Shown: positions 1 through 9,303 of the stretch, piece by piece | Numbering within the stretch: the first letter of the stretch is position 1 | Layout of the letters: each line of letters begins with the position of its first letter | Assembly: GCA_025934775.1 (NCBI GenBank) | Contig: JAICWO010000005.1 | Coordinates: 1 to 64,000 of the forward strand | DNA: 64,000 nucleotides | From: Gemmatimonadaceae bacterium | GTDB taxonomy: Bacteria > Gemmatimonadota > Gemmatimonadetes > Gemmatimonadales > Gemmatimonadaceae | Direction of reading: 5' to 3' | Notes under the pieces: model-generated | Told to the model about the DNA's origin: nothing | Databases searched by the model: none | The model's input: the letters and a program-made list of their open reading frames with translations, nothing else | Translations under genes and position numbers: made by a program

Positions 1-115
1 ACATGGGGCGGGCGGTTATCTTTTTTTGGCGGGCAACGGGGCGGGCGGGGTACCGCGCGGGCGGGGGGCGGCCGTTTTAATCCGGGCCCCCCGCGCGCCG
101 GCGGCAATCAGCAAT
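1..115. other. Low-complexity G/C-rich window edge
   Basis: The first 115 bases are runs of G-rich and C-rich sequence broken by a T7 stretch. They show no credible reading frame and do not resemble the codon-structured DNA that follows. The composition could be a repetitive intergenic stretch or low-quality sequence at a contig edge. No gene can be called before the coding sequence that ends at 172. Confidence 0.4.
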
Positions 116-171
116 TAATAATATTAGATCACATACGTCACGGGCTCACGTCAGTCCGCGGGCGCGACGCC

Positions 172-1092
172 TCAGCCCTGGATTTTCGCGCCGAAGCAAT
201 CTTGCACTTCGCCCTGCTTCGCCTCGCTCGTGTAGGGATGCGGGAGCGCCGTCATCGAGTAGTCGGGGGCGGTTGTGCCCGGACGAATTCGCAGGAGCTG
301 GTATAGCCATTTGAAGTCGAGGTCTTCGTTCACCACCGCAGGTTGCCCAAGCTCGCTCCACTCGAGCGGGTTGTCGGCGCAGAGATTCGCGATCTTGAGC
401 CGAACGACTCGCCGAACTTCGCCGGCCGACCGTTCGGTGACCGGCGTCAGGCGATACACCGACGTCGGTTCGGCGGAGCCGAAGGGCGTGAGCGTGATCG
501 TCAGGCCGTCGCCCTCGAGCGTGCGCGACCACCACACGTAGCTGCCGTATTGCGCGGCCGCCGGCGGCGTACCAACCTCCGGCTTGAACGTCCAGGTGGG
601 ATTGCCCTTGGCCGTCGTGACCGACCCGCCCCGCAGATCGACGCGAGCCAATACCGTGGCGGGAGGCGAATCGGCGAAGATCGCCGGATCCGGCTCGAGC
701 GCGCCGGAGATATCGCCGAAGCTTGGTATGCTGAGCGTGTCGAACGCGGGGCCGCCAGCCGCCGGCAATGAGAGATCGATCGTTTCGCGCGAGAGCCGAT
801 GAACGACTTCGTTGGGCGGCGCTCCCGTGCCGTTCCCGGGCTCCGCCGTCGTTCCCGCAGCAGCGAGACTTGCCAGATCGAAGCGGAGATATCCGACGTG
901 CGGCACGGCAGGCAAGCCGTCCAAATGCGTGTTGCTCTCGAGATCAGTGGCCGTGGCGTCTGGGAGCACCACCGTGACCGGTCGATCCGGCGACCGCGTG
1001 ACGTAGAGGCAGAGTCCCGTGAATTCGATCGTCAAATCGAACTGCGATGGCGCGGCGGCTGGTGGATCCTGCGGAGTGGTCAGATTCGTCAT
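172..1092 (-). CDS. Uncharacterised protein downstream of the CHAT lipoprotein
   Basis: This protein of about 306 residues has a function I do not recognise. It has no signal peptide or membrane segment. The N-terminal third is beta-rich and hydrophobic (motif FTGLCLYVTRSPD near residue 20). The ATG at 1092 is preferred because GAGG at 1099-1102 lies 6 bases upstream of it; an alternative ATG at 1098 would directly abut GAGG. Only about 11 bases separate it from the end of the CHAT gene on the same strand, so the two are almost certainly co-transcribed. A substrate, adaptor or effector partner of the CHAT protein is possible, but this rests on position alone. Confidence 0.6.
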   Translation of the reverse strand: MTNLTTPQDPPAAAPSQFDLTIEFTGLCLYVTRSPDRPVTVVLPDATATDLESNTHLDGLPAVPHVGYLRFDLASLAAAGTTAEPGNGTGAPPNEVVHRLSRETIDLSLPAAGGPAFDTLSIPSFGDISGALEPDPAIFADSPPATVLARVDLRGGSVTTAKGNPTWTFKPEVGTPPAAAQYGSYVWWSRTLEGDGLTITLTPFGSAEPTSVYRLTPVTERSAGEVRRVVRLKIANLCADNPLEWSELGQPAVVNEDLDFKWLYQLLRIRPGTTAPDYSMTALPHPYTSEAKQGEVQDCFGAKIQG

Positions 1093-1103
1093 AGACATCC
1101 TCG

Positions 1104-4100
1104 TCAGAGACCGGTGTAGGTGAACGCAGCCCAGCGTCGCGGCGCGCGAAACGTGGGTTGCGACGAGTGCAGCGCCTCGAGCTGCACCGCGCGAAGCGCT
1201 TCTGATGGCGACGTCGGCGGCCCTGAACCTCGGAGCGTCAGCTTGTGATGGAACTCGACCAGCATCTGCGCGGTGGCGTCGTCGTCGACGTCGGACAGCG
1301 TCGCGACGATCGCTGGCACGCCGGCGCGCAAGAAGCTGAATGCCAATCCTGCGATCGGCCCGTTGTGTGTGGCGCTCGGGTTCATCGTACGGCACGCCGA
1401 CAGCACCACGAGCCGCAAGTTGGACGGACGCAGCGTAGCAATTTCCCGGGCGGTCAGTGCGCCGTCGGATCCGCGACTCGCCGCGAGCGCGAGATACGAG
1501 CGTTCCGGGCGCTCGGCGTCGAAGATCGCGTGCCCGGCGAAGTGAAAGACGGACGCCGTCCCCAGCGCACGCGCGACCGCGTCGGTGGTCGCGCGCGGGC
1601 CTTCGTACAGGCGCGAATGGGGCGCGTACAGGGCCGCGACCTGCGACGCTTCGGCGAGCGCGCCGGGGAGCGCCGCACGACCGTCGGACACTCCGCCGGT
1701 ACTTCCGACCACGAGAATCTCGCCGCGACCGCGCGTCGCGTGCGCGAAACGCCACGCCGCGAGAGTCGACGCGATGAAACCGGCACTCGGCGCAAGTCGA
1801 AAATCGTGATGCTCGATGGCGTACAGCGCCGAACGCCGATCCCACAGTGCGGGAAAGGGCAGCGAAAACAACTCGCGGTCGGGAACGATGATCACGTGCG
1901 CCGCACGCGCGAGCTCCGGCTCGAGCGGCCGCAGCAAGATGTCGTACAGGCGCGCCCGCGCGTCATTCGGGGCGACACTGACACGATCCAACTCGGTGTT
2001 GAGCCGAGAGACGAGCGCGGCCACGGAATCGCGAGGCACCGATTGAACGAGCGTTCGCCGAGACACGGCTGTCGCGGTCCATGTCACCAGGCGGTTCGGC
2101 AGTACGGCGTATTCCACGAACAAGGCGTTGTGCGGGAGGAGCCGCTGCCAACGCGTGATGTCGCTGGATGTGCCGGCGGCGATATTCGCTCGATCCTCGC
2201 TCGACGACCAGCGCGTCGCGCGAGCCCGCTCGAGGTAGGCGAGCGCCGAGTCGGGGTGGCCCTCGTCGAGCTCCAACGCGATCATGGCGTCGAACGTCTT
2301 CTCCGCGGTTTCGGTGAACGACGCACGGGCGTCGGCCGCTCGGAACGAAGCCTGTTGCCGCTCGAGCGCGTCGATGGAGGCTCTCAACCAACGTCGCGCC
2401 GCCACGCGGTCCCCCAGCGCGGACGCCGCCTGTCCGGCGTCGTAATACGCCCGGGGAAGAAACAAATCCTGTTGAAACCCCTCGAACGTCGCGGCGGCAC
2501 TCGTGAGGACGGGCAGCGCGCGCGCGGGATCGCGGGATCGAATGATCTCGCCGTGCTCGAGCTGCGCCAGTCCGCGAACCCGATCGAGGCCGCGGCCAGG
2601 CGGCATCCGCGCCGTCCACGCCTCGGCCGAATCGAGGTCCGTTTCGGCGTCGCGCCAGCGGCCCACTTGCGCGAGATCGCGCGCGCGCGCGCAGTATGCG
2701 AGGGCGATGGCATCCGGGCGCCGCTGCGCGCGCGTCAACGCGACGACCTCATTGGAGAACGCTAATGCCGCGCGATCGAGCCCCTGCGCCCGCGCATCGG
2801 CGCCCACCGCACCGATGTGATTACTGTGAAAATTCGACCGTTCGAACGGGGCGAGCGTTCGGAGCGCGGCGAGCGCCTCCGCTCGGCTGTCCGGCATTTC
2901 ACCGGCGAAGCGCAGCGCCCCAGCGAGTAGGTACTCGCCCAATCCCGTGTTCTCTCGCTCGCCCGTGGAGCGCAGCGCCGCCAGCCCGCGGCGGTAGAGT
3001 GCGACGGCGGCCTCGTAGTTCCCGCGCCGGAGCTGACTCACGCCCAGACCAAGGCGCACCCGTCCGGCGAGCGCCGGTGACCTTCCCGCCGCCTGACGCA
3101 TGGCGACCCGAAACAACGAATCACCGTCGGCGTATCGGCCCACGCTCACGAGCGATGCCGCGGCGAAATACGCCGACCACGAAGACATGAGCGGATCGCT
3201 TCCCTCGAACAGGCGCTGCGCAGATTCGGCGGCCGCCAAGGCGTCGGAATATTTCGCGCCATCGAACTCGTGCACCGCGCGATCGAACACAGCATATGCG
3301 AGCGAGAGTCGCCTCACGCCGCGCGCACCCGCTCGGTCGATCGCATCGACGGCGAGAGCGGCAGTTGGATCCTCGCCTCGCGTGCGCATCGCCGCGCCGA
3401 TACGGCGCGCCAGCGTGAGCAGCGCGCGTGCACCGGCCGAATCTGCGCCGACGTTGGCCTCACCCCAGTCGCGCAGCACTGCGAGCGCGAAGTCTCGAGC
3501 GTCCTGCGGCGATTGTGCTACGCGCTCCGCAATTCGATCGAACGTCGGGCGTTCGGCCGCGAACTGGCGAGGGGACTCGGGCCACGCGGGCTCTTGGCGC
3601 GACGCCCGGAGGTGCATCAAGTGCGCACGCGCGTCGTCGATCCACGACGCGTCGTGCTCGCGGGAGAGATAGTCGTTCCACGCCGCGCGCGCGCTGGCGT
3701 TTAGATACAATCGTTCGAGTATGAGCGCGCGATTGTAGCGTGCGGCGAGCAGCGTGGAGTCGACTGCCACCGCATCTTCCACGGCGTCCAGTGCGTGGAG
3801 CAGCGGTTCGAGCGTTTGATCGCGCTCGCCTCGCGCAAGCGCCAGGACCGCGGCGTCGTTGAGCACCGCGGCGTCGTTCGGAGCGCGGCTCGCGGCGACC
3901 CATGCGTCGGCAACGCCGTGCTCGAAGCTCGACGAATCGGCGAGCCACCGTGCCTCCACCAACGCCTTCGCGTGCAGGGCGGCCGCCGATGAATCGCGCG
4001 CCGCGAGGATGCGAGCCTCGTCGGCCGCGCGCGCGAGCCGATCGAATTCGCGCGTGCCGGGGACCGGTGCGCGATCGCACCGCGCTGTGAGCACAGTGGA

Positions 4101-4352
4101 CCCGAGGTCCTCCGGACCGCACGACTGCCACTTTGGTTCGTGCGCGAGTCGGCCGTCGAGAAAGCGTGCTCGGAGCACCGCGTTCTCGATTTCCAATGCT
4201 GGCCGTTCACTCGACGCGTCGCACCCAGCGATCACGAGCACGCTCGCGATCGCGAGCGCAATCACCCTGGCGAACGCAATGGCGAGCGCGATCGCGGTAG
4301 TCGGCGCGGCGCGATGGGCTGGCGAGGTCGCGTACGACGGACGATATCCCAC
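1104..4352 (-). CDS. TPR-like lipoprotein with C-terminal CHAT (caspase-like) domain
   Basis: This 1082-residue protein starts at GTG. A hydrophobic N-terminus ends in a lipobox (VIAGC, about residues 40-44), predicting export and lipid anchoring. A long alanine-rich helical region follows, resembling degenerate TPR repeats. The C-terminal 250 residues form a CHAT domain of the caspase/separase clan. The catalytic His is in FHFAGHA (about H941) and the catalytic Cys in LSACRT (about C987), so both active-site residues are intact. CHAT proteins are often proteases activated by a partner sensed through repeats. It is divergent from a trypsin-fold gene and near a sigma/anti-sigma pair. The cleavage target is unknown. 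The signal sequence contains an odd near-repeat of ALAIA-type units. Confidence 0.85.
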   Translation of the reverse strand: MGYRPSYATSPAHRAAPTTAIALAIAFARVIALAIASVLVIAGCDASSERPALEIENAVLRARFLDGRLAHEPKWQSCGPEDLGSTVLTARCDRAPVPGTREFDRLARAADEARILAARDSSAAALHAKALVEARWLADSSSFEHGVADAWVAASRAPNDAAVLNDAAVLALARGERDQTLEPLLHALDAVEDAVAVDSTLLAARYNRALILERLYLNASARAAWNDYLSREHDASWIDDARAHLMHLRASRQEPAWPESPRQFAAERPTFDRIAERVAQSPQDARDFALAVLRDWGEANVGADSAGARALLTLARRIGAAMRTRGEDPTAALAVDAIDRAGARGVRRLSLAYAVFDRAVHEFDGAKYSDALAAAESAQRLFEGSDPLMSSWSAYFAAASLVSVGRYADGDSLFRVAMRQAAGRSPALAGRVRLGLGVSQLRRGNYEAAVALYRRGLAALRSTGERENTGLGEYLLAGALRFAGEMPDSRAEALAALRTLAPFERSNFHSNHIGAVGADARAQGLDRAALAFSNEVVALTRAQRRPDAIALAYCARARDLAQVGRWRDAETDLDSAEAWTARMPPGRGLDRVRGLAQLEHGEIIRSRDPARALPVLTSAAATFEGFQQDLFLPRAYYDAGQAASALGDRVAARRWLRASIDALERQQASFRAADARASFTETAEKTFDAMIALELDEGHPDSALAYLERARATRWSSSEDRANIAAGTSSDITRWQRLLPHNALFVEYAVLPNRLVTWTATAVSRRTLVQSVPRDSVAALVSRLNTELDRVSVAPNDARARLYDILLRPLEPELARAAHVIIVPDRELFSLPFPALWDRRSALYAIEHHDFRLAPSAGFIASTLAAWRFAHATRGRGEILVVGSTGGVSDGRAALPGALAEASQVAALYAPHSRLYEGPRATTDAVARALGTASVFHFAGHAIFDAERPERSYLALAASRGSDGALTAREIATLRPSNLRLVVLSACRTMNPSATHNGPIAGLAFSFLRAGVPAIVATLSDVDDDATAQMLVEFHHKLTLRGSGPPTSPSEALRAVQLEALHSSQPTFRAPRRWAAFTYTGL

Positions 4353-4622
4353 GAGACGCTGGAACGCCGCGGACCGGAGGTGTCGCGGGCGAGGAGGGTA
4401 AAGGGCGAGGCAGACAACTGTGCGCGGGCGGGCGCGAGCTCGGCGTGAGCTGCGCCGCTGGCCACGAAGCTACGCGCGCCCGCGAGCTTGACCAGGGGCT
4501 GTCCAGCAGACGGGATACTCATATCATTTCCGGAATTCGCGGCCAATGCCAGAATTGCCGCAGCCGCGGTCATCTACTCCACATCACGATGAACGATCGC
4601 CAACTCAACGCGATGGGCTCCC

Positions 4623-5699
4623 ATGCCAGCGATTCCTACTGATCCGCAGCTTGCCGATCTCAATCAGGCGTACGCGCAAGCGCTCGCGACTTACGGCGGG
4701 AAGCCGGATGTCACGGGAGTGGACATTGGCTATGCCTACGATGGAGATACGCGACTGGAGACGTTTGCCGTGCGCGTTCACACGATGGACGGCAGCTTCG
4801 GCGGGGACGTTCCTGCGTCCGCGTTGCTCGCGGAAGCGGCAGCTCACGCCCTCGCGCCGGCGCCGAGCCACATTGGCGGTGTGCCGCTGATCTTTCTCAA
4901 GGGGAACTACCGTCGCTACCGGCGCGGCGCGTCTGCCCCGCGTCGGTCGGCGTCCGCGCCCACGCCCGGCATCTCGTCGCTCATGGCCGGTGTGACGCCT
5001 CCCGAACCCGCCGCGGTACCGACGCAACAATACGTCAGCCCCGTACAGCCAGGTGTCAACATCGCAGCCGATGGCTATACCGGTGGCACGCTCGGGCTCA
5101 TCGTATTTGACGACGCCGGGACCGCATACGTGCTGAGCTGCGCTCACGTGCTCGCGCCAGGCGGGCATCCACCGAAGTGCAGCATCATTCAGCCAGAGCG
5201 GCTGTACAGTGACCTCACACACAACGAGATCGGCACGCTGTCGAAATCGATCGACGATCGGGATGGCGACGCGGCGACCGCGACCTGGGACCCGCGGTAC
5301 CGAACCTACAATCGCCCGGTCTTCCTGACTGGTGCAAACGTACAGTCGTCGGGTACGGCGACGATCGGCGCTCGCGTTGAGAAGTGCGGCAGCACCACAC
5401 AGACGACGTGCGGTCTCGTCGACGGGATCGGGCGGTACTTCTTGGACGGGGGCGCCGGCATGGATGGCTTTCGCGTCGTCAGTGATCCATCGCTCGGCGC
5501 GTGCTCGAATGACGTTTCAGACTATGGGGATTCTGGGGCCGTGTGGTATCGCAAATCGGATTCGGTCGGCCTTGGGATTCTGACCGCGGGCGACCTTAGT
5601 GTCGACGATCCCAAAAAGCAGCCGGCAGTTGCGTCGAATTTGCCAACAGTCTTGACGAGACTTGGCGTGCGGCTCGACGCACCTCGATCGGCTGGATAA
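4623..5699 (+). CDS. NAL1-like trypsin-fold serine protease
   Basis: This 358-residue protein has no signal peptide, so it is probably cytoplasmic. The N-terminal 60 residues (TGVDIGYAYDG, then FAVRVHT) resemble the beta module preceding the protease domain in bacterial NAL1-like proteins. A Pro/Ala/Ser linker (about 100-140) leads to a trypsin-like domain. Its catalytic His is in LSCAHVL (H175), the likely Asp in RDGDAAT (about D216), and the Ser in YGDSGAVW (S304). The triad therefore appears complete. The 270-base gap to the divergent CHAT gene probably holds both promoters. It converges on the anti-sigma gene. A CHAT/trypsin proteolytic cascade is an inference; the CHAT protein looks exported while this one does not, which argues against direct contact. 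Confidence 0.8.
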   Translation: MPAIPTDPQLADLNQAYAQALATYGGKPDVTGVDIGYAYDGDTRLETFAVRVHTMDGSFGGDVPASALLAEAAAHALAPAPSHIGGVPLIFLKGNYRRYRRGASAPRRSASAPTPGISSLMAGVTPPEPAAVPTQQYVSPVQPGVNIAADGYTGGTLGLIVFDDAGTAYVLSCAHVLAPGGHPPKCSIIQPERLYSDLTHNEIGTLSKSIDDRDGDAATATWDPRYRTYNRPVFLTGANVQSSGTATIGARVEKCGSTTQTTCGLVDGIGRYFLDGGAGMDGFRVVSDPSLGACSNDVSDYGDSGAVWYRKSDSVGLGILTAGDLSVDDPKKQPAVASNLPTVLTRLGVRLDAPRSAG

Positions 5700-5729
5700 G
5701 TCTGGCGTGCACGTTCGCCCGACCGCCGC

Positions 5730-6668
5730 TCAGCGTCCTCCGTCGGTCGCCAGCGAATCGAGCAGCGCGATGCGAGCCGAGGGCGTCGTACTGACGGGTG
5801 ATGCGAACAGCTCGAGGCGGGTCGCAAGTTGCGCGGCGCGAGGCTCCGCGGCCCGCAATGGCCGCAGCTCGCGAAGGACCTTCGCGCGCTCGCGTTGCAC
5901 GTCCGCGTTCGCGAAGAAGGCAAGGTCATTGCTCGACGCAGCAATGCGGGCGCTTTCGCTCCACGCGCCAGCGTCGAACCAGGCGTTCGCTTGAGCCAAC
6001 GACCGGAGCTCGCGTTCGAGATCGCGTCGCTCGCCGATCGAGGGTGGTGCGCTGCCGCGGCTCGTCCGCACTGAGTAGAGGATCCGCTGCGCCACCGGTG
6101 CGCCCGTCGCGATCGTCGCGGCCGCGTCGGCGAGCGAACGTCCGATTGCGACCGCCGCGGTCATGTCGCCGGCTACGATCGCGATGTCGAAATCCGCGAG
6201 CTGCGCGCCAAGTCGAAACGCGACCGTGGAGTTTGCGCCGGCCAACTCCTGCCCGCGCGTCGCCGGCCAGGTCGTGAATGCGGCTGATGTTGCTCGCGCC
6301 GAATGCGCCGCCGCGGGCGCAAGCACGTCCGCAATCGCGAGTTGCGTGGCCATCGTCGAGCGCCCTGCCACGAATGCGACCGCCGCCGCGGCGGCGAGCG
6401 CGGGAATCGCGAAATAGGGCGCGCGCCAGCGATGAGTACCGTGCGATGAGCGCTCTCGAGTCTCCGCGGCGCGCGGCGCGTCATTGTCCGATAGCTCATC
6501 GAGAAGCGCACGCGTCTCCACAAGCGCCGCACACTCGTCGTCGCTCCGCGCGAGCAGGTCGAGCATCTGCGCGCGCTCACGGTCGTCGAGGGTACCGTCG
6601 AGAAAGGCGGCGCGACGCTCGGCGGCAGTCGGGAGATCGCTCGCGCCCCGGGGCGTCAAGTCTGTCAT
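5730..6668 (-). CDS. Membrane-spanning anti-sigma factor
   Basis: This 312-residue protein has a cytoplasmic N-terminus of about 80 acidic, helical residues (TAAERRAAFLDGTLDD), like an anti-sigma domain. It lacks the HxxxCxxC zinc motif. A single transmembrane helix (about 84-101, Ala/Val-rich) follows, then a periplasmic helical region of about 200 residues with no recognised domain. Its start overlaps the stop of the upstream ECF sigma gene by 4 bases, so the two are translationally coupled. It presumably holds that sigma factor at the membrane until the periplasmic part receives a signal. The signal is unknown. Confidence 0.75.
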   Translation of the reverse strand: MTDLTPRGASDLPTAAERRAAFLDGTLDDRERAQMLDLLARSDDECAALVETRALLDELSDNDAPRAAETRERSSHGTHRWRAPYFAIPALAAAAAVAFVAGRSTMATQLAIADVLAPAAAHSARATSAAFTTWPATRGQELAGANSTVAFRLGAQLADFDIAIVAGDMTAAVAIGRSLADAAATIATGAPVAQRILYSVRTSRGSAPPSIGERRDLERELRSLAQANAWFDAGAWSESARIAASSNDLAFFANADVQRERAKVLRELRPLRAAEPRAAQLATRLELFASPVSTTPSARIALLDSLATDGGR

Positions 6669-7561
6669 GTCGAAGCTCCATCCAGCACTTCGAGGGCAGC
6701 GGCGCGGTCGATACCGCGCTCTTCGAGCCTCGTTCGCAATCGGAGTTGCAACGCGTCCAGCCGGCGGTACAGCGCCTTTTGCTGCAATCCGAGCGTGCGG
6801 GCGATGTCGGCGACTGAAATGTCATCCCAGAATTTCATCCGGACGATCAACGCGTCTTCCGGCGGAAGATCATCGAGCATCGACCGAATCGCCGCATGAA
6901 TCGCGTCCGTCAGGTCGTCGCTTTGCATGGCGCTCGTCCGATCCGGGATCCGGCCTTCGACGCGCTCCGTTTCGTCGATGCTGATTTCGCGCACCGCGGC
7001 GCGGGCCGGAAGGCGCGCGACGAGACGCGCGACATCGGACTCGTGCAGCGCGCGACCGGCACTCGCGAGAATCTGGCACACTTCGCGAACCGAGTGTCCT
7101 TGTCGAAACACGAGCTCTTCTACGCGGATCGCGTCCGGGCCGAGTCGCTTGGCAGCGGCGGACGGACGCCAGCGGCCCCAGGCCGCGTTGCGGTAGTCGC
7201 GGAACAGGTTCACGAGGACGGCCGTGAGGTACGTCTGGAGTGAGCTCCGCCCCGCGAATTTTCGAAGCACCGCGTAGTCGTGGTCGATCAGGCGGGCCTT
7301 GGCCCACGACGCATAGTCCTCTCGATCCGCCGACGTCATCGAATGGCGCCGCCCCTGCGCGGCGATGATGCGCTCGATCATCGGCAGATTCGACACGAAC
7401 AGCGACTCGACGTTTGTCGTCTCGTCGAGCGTGGATCCCGGACCGGCAGTCGACGCGGATGACATGGCCGGCGCCAATCTAGCTTCGCCCACCGCAACCG
7501 GCCAGCGAGCGGGCGGCGGCGAGTAGCGCGGGTGCTGAGCCGGTGCATGCACGGCTGTCAT
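6665..7561 (-). CDS. ECF-type RNA polymerase sigma factor
   Basis: The protein has up to 298 residues. The region-2 core is DYASWAKARLIDHD followed by FAGRSSLQTYLTAVLVNLFRDY. A C-terminal region-4 helix-turn-helix (ISVADIARTLGLQQKALYRRL) would bind the -35 element. A longer-than-usual linker of about 80 residues separates them. The first 30 residues are Pro-rich and may not be translated; the ATG at 7465 (MSSASTAG) is a plausible alternative start. It overlaps the anti-sigma gene by 4 bases. Its targets are unknown, but the neighbouring CHAT and NAL1-like protease genes are natural candidates. Confidence 0.85.
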   Translation of the reverse strand: MTAVHAPAQHPRYSPPPARWPVAVGEARLAPAMSSASTAGPGSTLDETTNVESLFVSNLPMIERIIAAQGRRHSMTSADREDYASWAKARLIDHDYAVLRKFAGRSSLQTYLTAVLVNLFRDYRNAAWGRWRPSAAAKRLGPDAIRVEELVFRQGHSVREVCQILASAGRALHESDVARLVARLPARAAVREISIDETERVEGRIPDRTSAMQSDDLTDAIHAAIRSMLDDLPPEDALIVRMKFWDDISVADIARTLGLQQKALYRRLDALQLRLRTRLEERGIDRAAALEVLDGAST

Positions 7562-7681
7562 CGTTACTCGTTCCTAGGACGGACCGGGATCGTCGGCCCT
7601 ATGTCATTAGACGGCCTCGAACGTCGATTTTCCGCGAGTTGGCACTCTGCGCGACTTCGCCTGCTGTCCGCATCGCCGTCA

Positions 7682-9256
7682 TCACGGCGCAAACAGTGCC
7701 GCGAGATGCGCCCGCTGCGCCGGCGTCGCGTCGGATCGAATCTCGAGCCGCCAGCGCCGTGCGCCGTCCGTGCTTGCGTCGGCAAACCGCAGCCCATACC
7801 ACGCCAGCGCCTCCGAGTAGTCCAACTCGTCGACGGTATCGAGCACGCGATGGAACCACGCGGAGAGATCGCTTCCCGCGATGCGCGATGCGACGGCTTG
7901 AAACTGCTCCGGCGTGAAGCCGCGCGCACCGGAGTACAGCGCGTACGCGGCACGCATGACGTCGTCCAAGCTGCGCCGGTCGCCTGTAAGCCGGCGGATT
8001 CTGGCGTCGAGCAGAAACCCGGCGACCGTTCCCTTGGTGTAATAGCTGACCGTGTTCGCTTGATCCATGCCGACGCCGGAGTTCTCGCTGTTCCAGGCGT
8101 CGAGCGATGACGCCGACAGCGTCTGCACCAGACGACCGGGGGGCATCTGCAGTTGGCCGATGAGCGCGGACATCGCCGAGAGAAACGCGGAATCGGGAGC
8201 GAGGCCCGACCGCACGACCATGAGATCGCCGTAGTACGTCGTGAGTCCTTCGGAGATCCACAAGCTGGGTGTCTTCGGGCCGGCCTCGTAGTCGAACGGC
8301 CCGAGCTCGACGGGGCGGAGGCGCTTCACGTTCATCGCGTGGAAGTATTCGTGGCTCACGAAGTCGAGCCACCGCACGTATCCGGCCGGCGTCGAGTACG
8401 CGGCGGCGCTGCTGGTGAGCAGGGTGGAGTTCCGATGCTCGAGGCCTCCGCCGCCGCGGCGGAACACGTTGAGGAAAACGTAATGATCATACGGTAAAGT
8501 TCCCCAGAAGCGGCGGTCCTCGGCGACGAAGCGGGCGATGTCGCGCGCCGCGCGCGCGGAATCCCAGCCGTCGATGCTGCCGGCGTCGACGACGGCGTGA
8601 CGGCTTCCGCCCACGACGAAGCTGTCGATGCGGAGGTTGTCGCCGGCGATGATCGGCGAATCGACGGCGTCATCGTAGTCCGCGGCGCGATAGCTGTCGG
8701 AAGGCGCGTCGCGCACCGTGTCGAGCGACGTGGCCGACCGCCAGCCGCGTGGAAGCTCGAGATGCACGATTGCCGGGCGGTGCGCATCGTTCGAAATCGC
8801 CATGAAGGTCGGCGCGCCATTGAGCACGATGAGCGAATCGCCGACCCAGTCGGTCGTGACGGACCGCTGGTCAGCCGTGACGCGGTAGCTCACCATCACG
8901 CCGGCCGCTCCGCCGGTGGAGATCCGCCAGTGATTGCGCGCGTCATGGACGACGTTCAGCGGCGCGCCCGATGGAGAACGTGCGGCGACGTCGTGCACGC
9001 GGTCGGCGTAATTCTCGACTTTGTAATAGCCGGGTGACCAGACGGCCATCATGAGATCGACGGTCGGTTTTCCGGATGTGGGAAATCGTGCGGTGATCGT
9101 CGCGCTATGCGCGGAAAGATCGGGAAAGGCAACCGTGTAGTCGACGGGCTCGGGTCCCGCGGGGCGAGCGACGGACGAGTGCCCCGGGGCGCCGGCGGCA
9201 CATGCGCTGGACGCGAGCGACAGGCCGACGGCGATGCGGCTGATGAAGCTGGGCAT
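7682..9256 (-). CDS. M61-family metallopeptidase (glycyl aminopeptidase-like)
   Basis: This 524-residue protein carries an N-terminal export signal (about residues 1-20); a Cys at 19 sits in an imperfect lipobox. An M61 N-terminal beta domain precedes the gluzincin catalytic domain. The zinc site is HEYFH (H302, E303, H306), with the third ligand Glu in WISEGLTTYY (E336). M61 enzymes are periplasmic aminopeptidases preferring Gly or Ala at the N-terminus and normally end in a PDZ domain. Here the protein stops about 45 residues into the segment where PDZ would begin (ALAWYGLRF), so the PDZ is missing or strongly reduced. No operon partner is evident; the gene follows the split channel on the same strand. 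Confidence 0.88.
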   Translation of the reverse strand: MPSFISRIAVGLSLASSACAAGAPGHSSVARPAGPEPVDYTVAFPDLSAHSATITARFPTSGKPTVDLMMAVWSPGYYKVENYADRVHDVAARSPSGAPLNVVHDARNHWRISTGGAAGVMVSYRVTADQRSVTTDWVGDSLIVLNGAPTFMAISNDAHRPAIVHLELPRGWRSATSLDTVRDAPSDSYRAADYDDAVDSPIIAGDNLRIDSFVVGGSRHAVVDAGSIDGWDSARAARDIARFVAEDRRFWGTLPYDHYVFLNVFRRGGGGLEHRNSTLLTSSAAAYSTPAGYVRWLDFVSHEYFHAMNVKRLRPVELGPFDYEAGPKTPSLWISEGLTTYYGDLMVVRSGLAPDSAFLSAMSALIGQLQMPPGRLVQTLSASSLDAWNSENSGVGMDQANTVSYYTKGTVAGFLLDARIRRLTGDRRSLDDVMRAAYALYSGARGFTPEQFQAVASRIAGSDLSAWFHRVLDTVDELDYSEALAWYGLRFADASTDGARRWRLEIRSDATPAQRAHLAALFAP

Positions 9257-9303
9257 TGCGATAAGCTACAAGACGCGCCGCGGCGCGGCACGTGAGCCGG
9301 CCG

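Noticed and set aside
172-1845. A 557-residue protein extending the gene at 172-1092 upstream
   Set aside because: The upstream part lies inside the CHAT coding region and reads as Arg-rich shadow sequence; the ribosome-binding site and ATG at 1092 mark the real start.
1245-2765. Long plus-strand frame opposite the CHAT gene (similar long antisense frames occur across the window, for example 24.5-25.4 kb and 61.7-62.9 kb)
   Set aside because: These are Arg/Ala/Gly-rich mirror frames typical of high-GC DNA, without domains or start signals.
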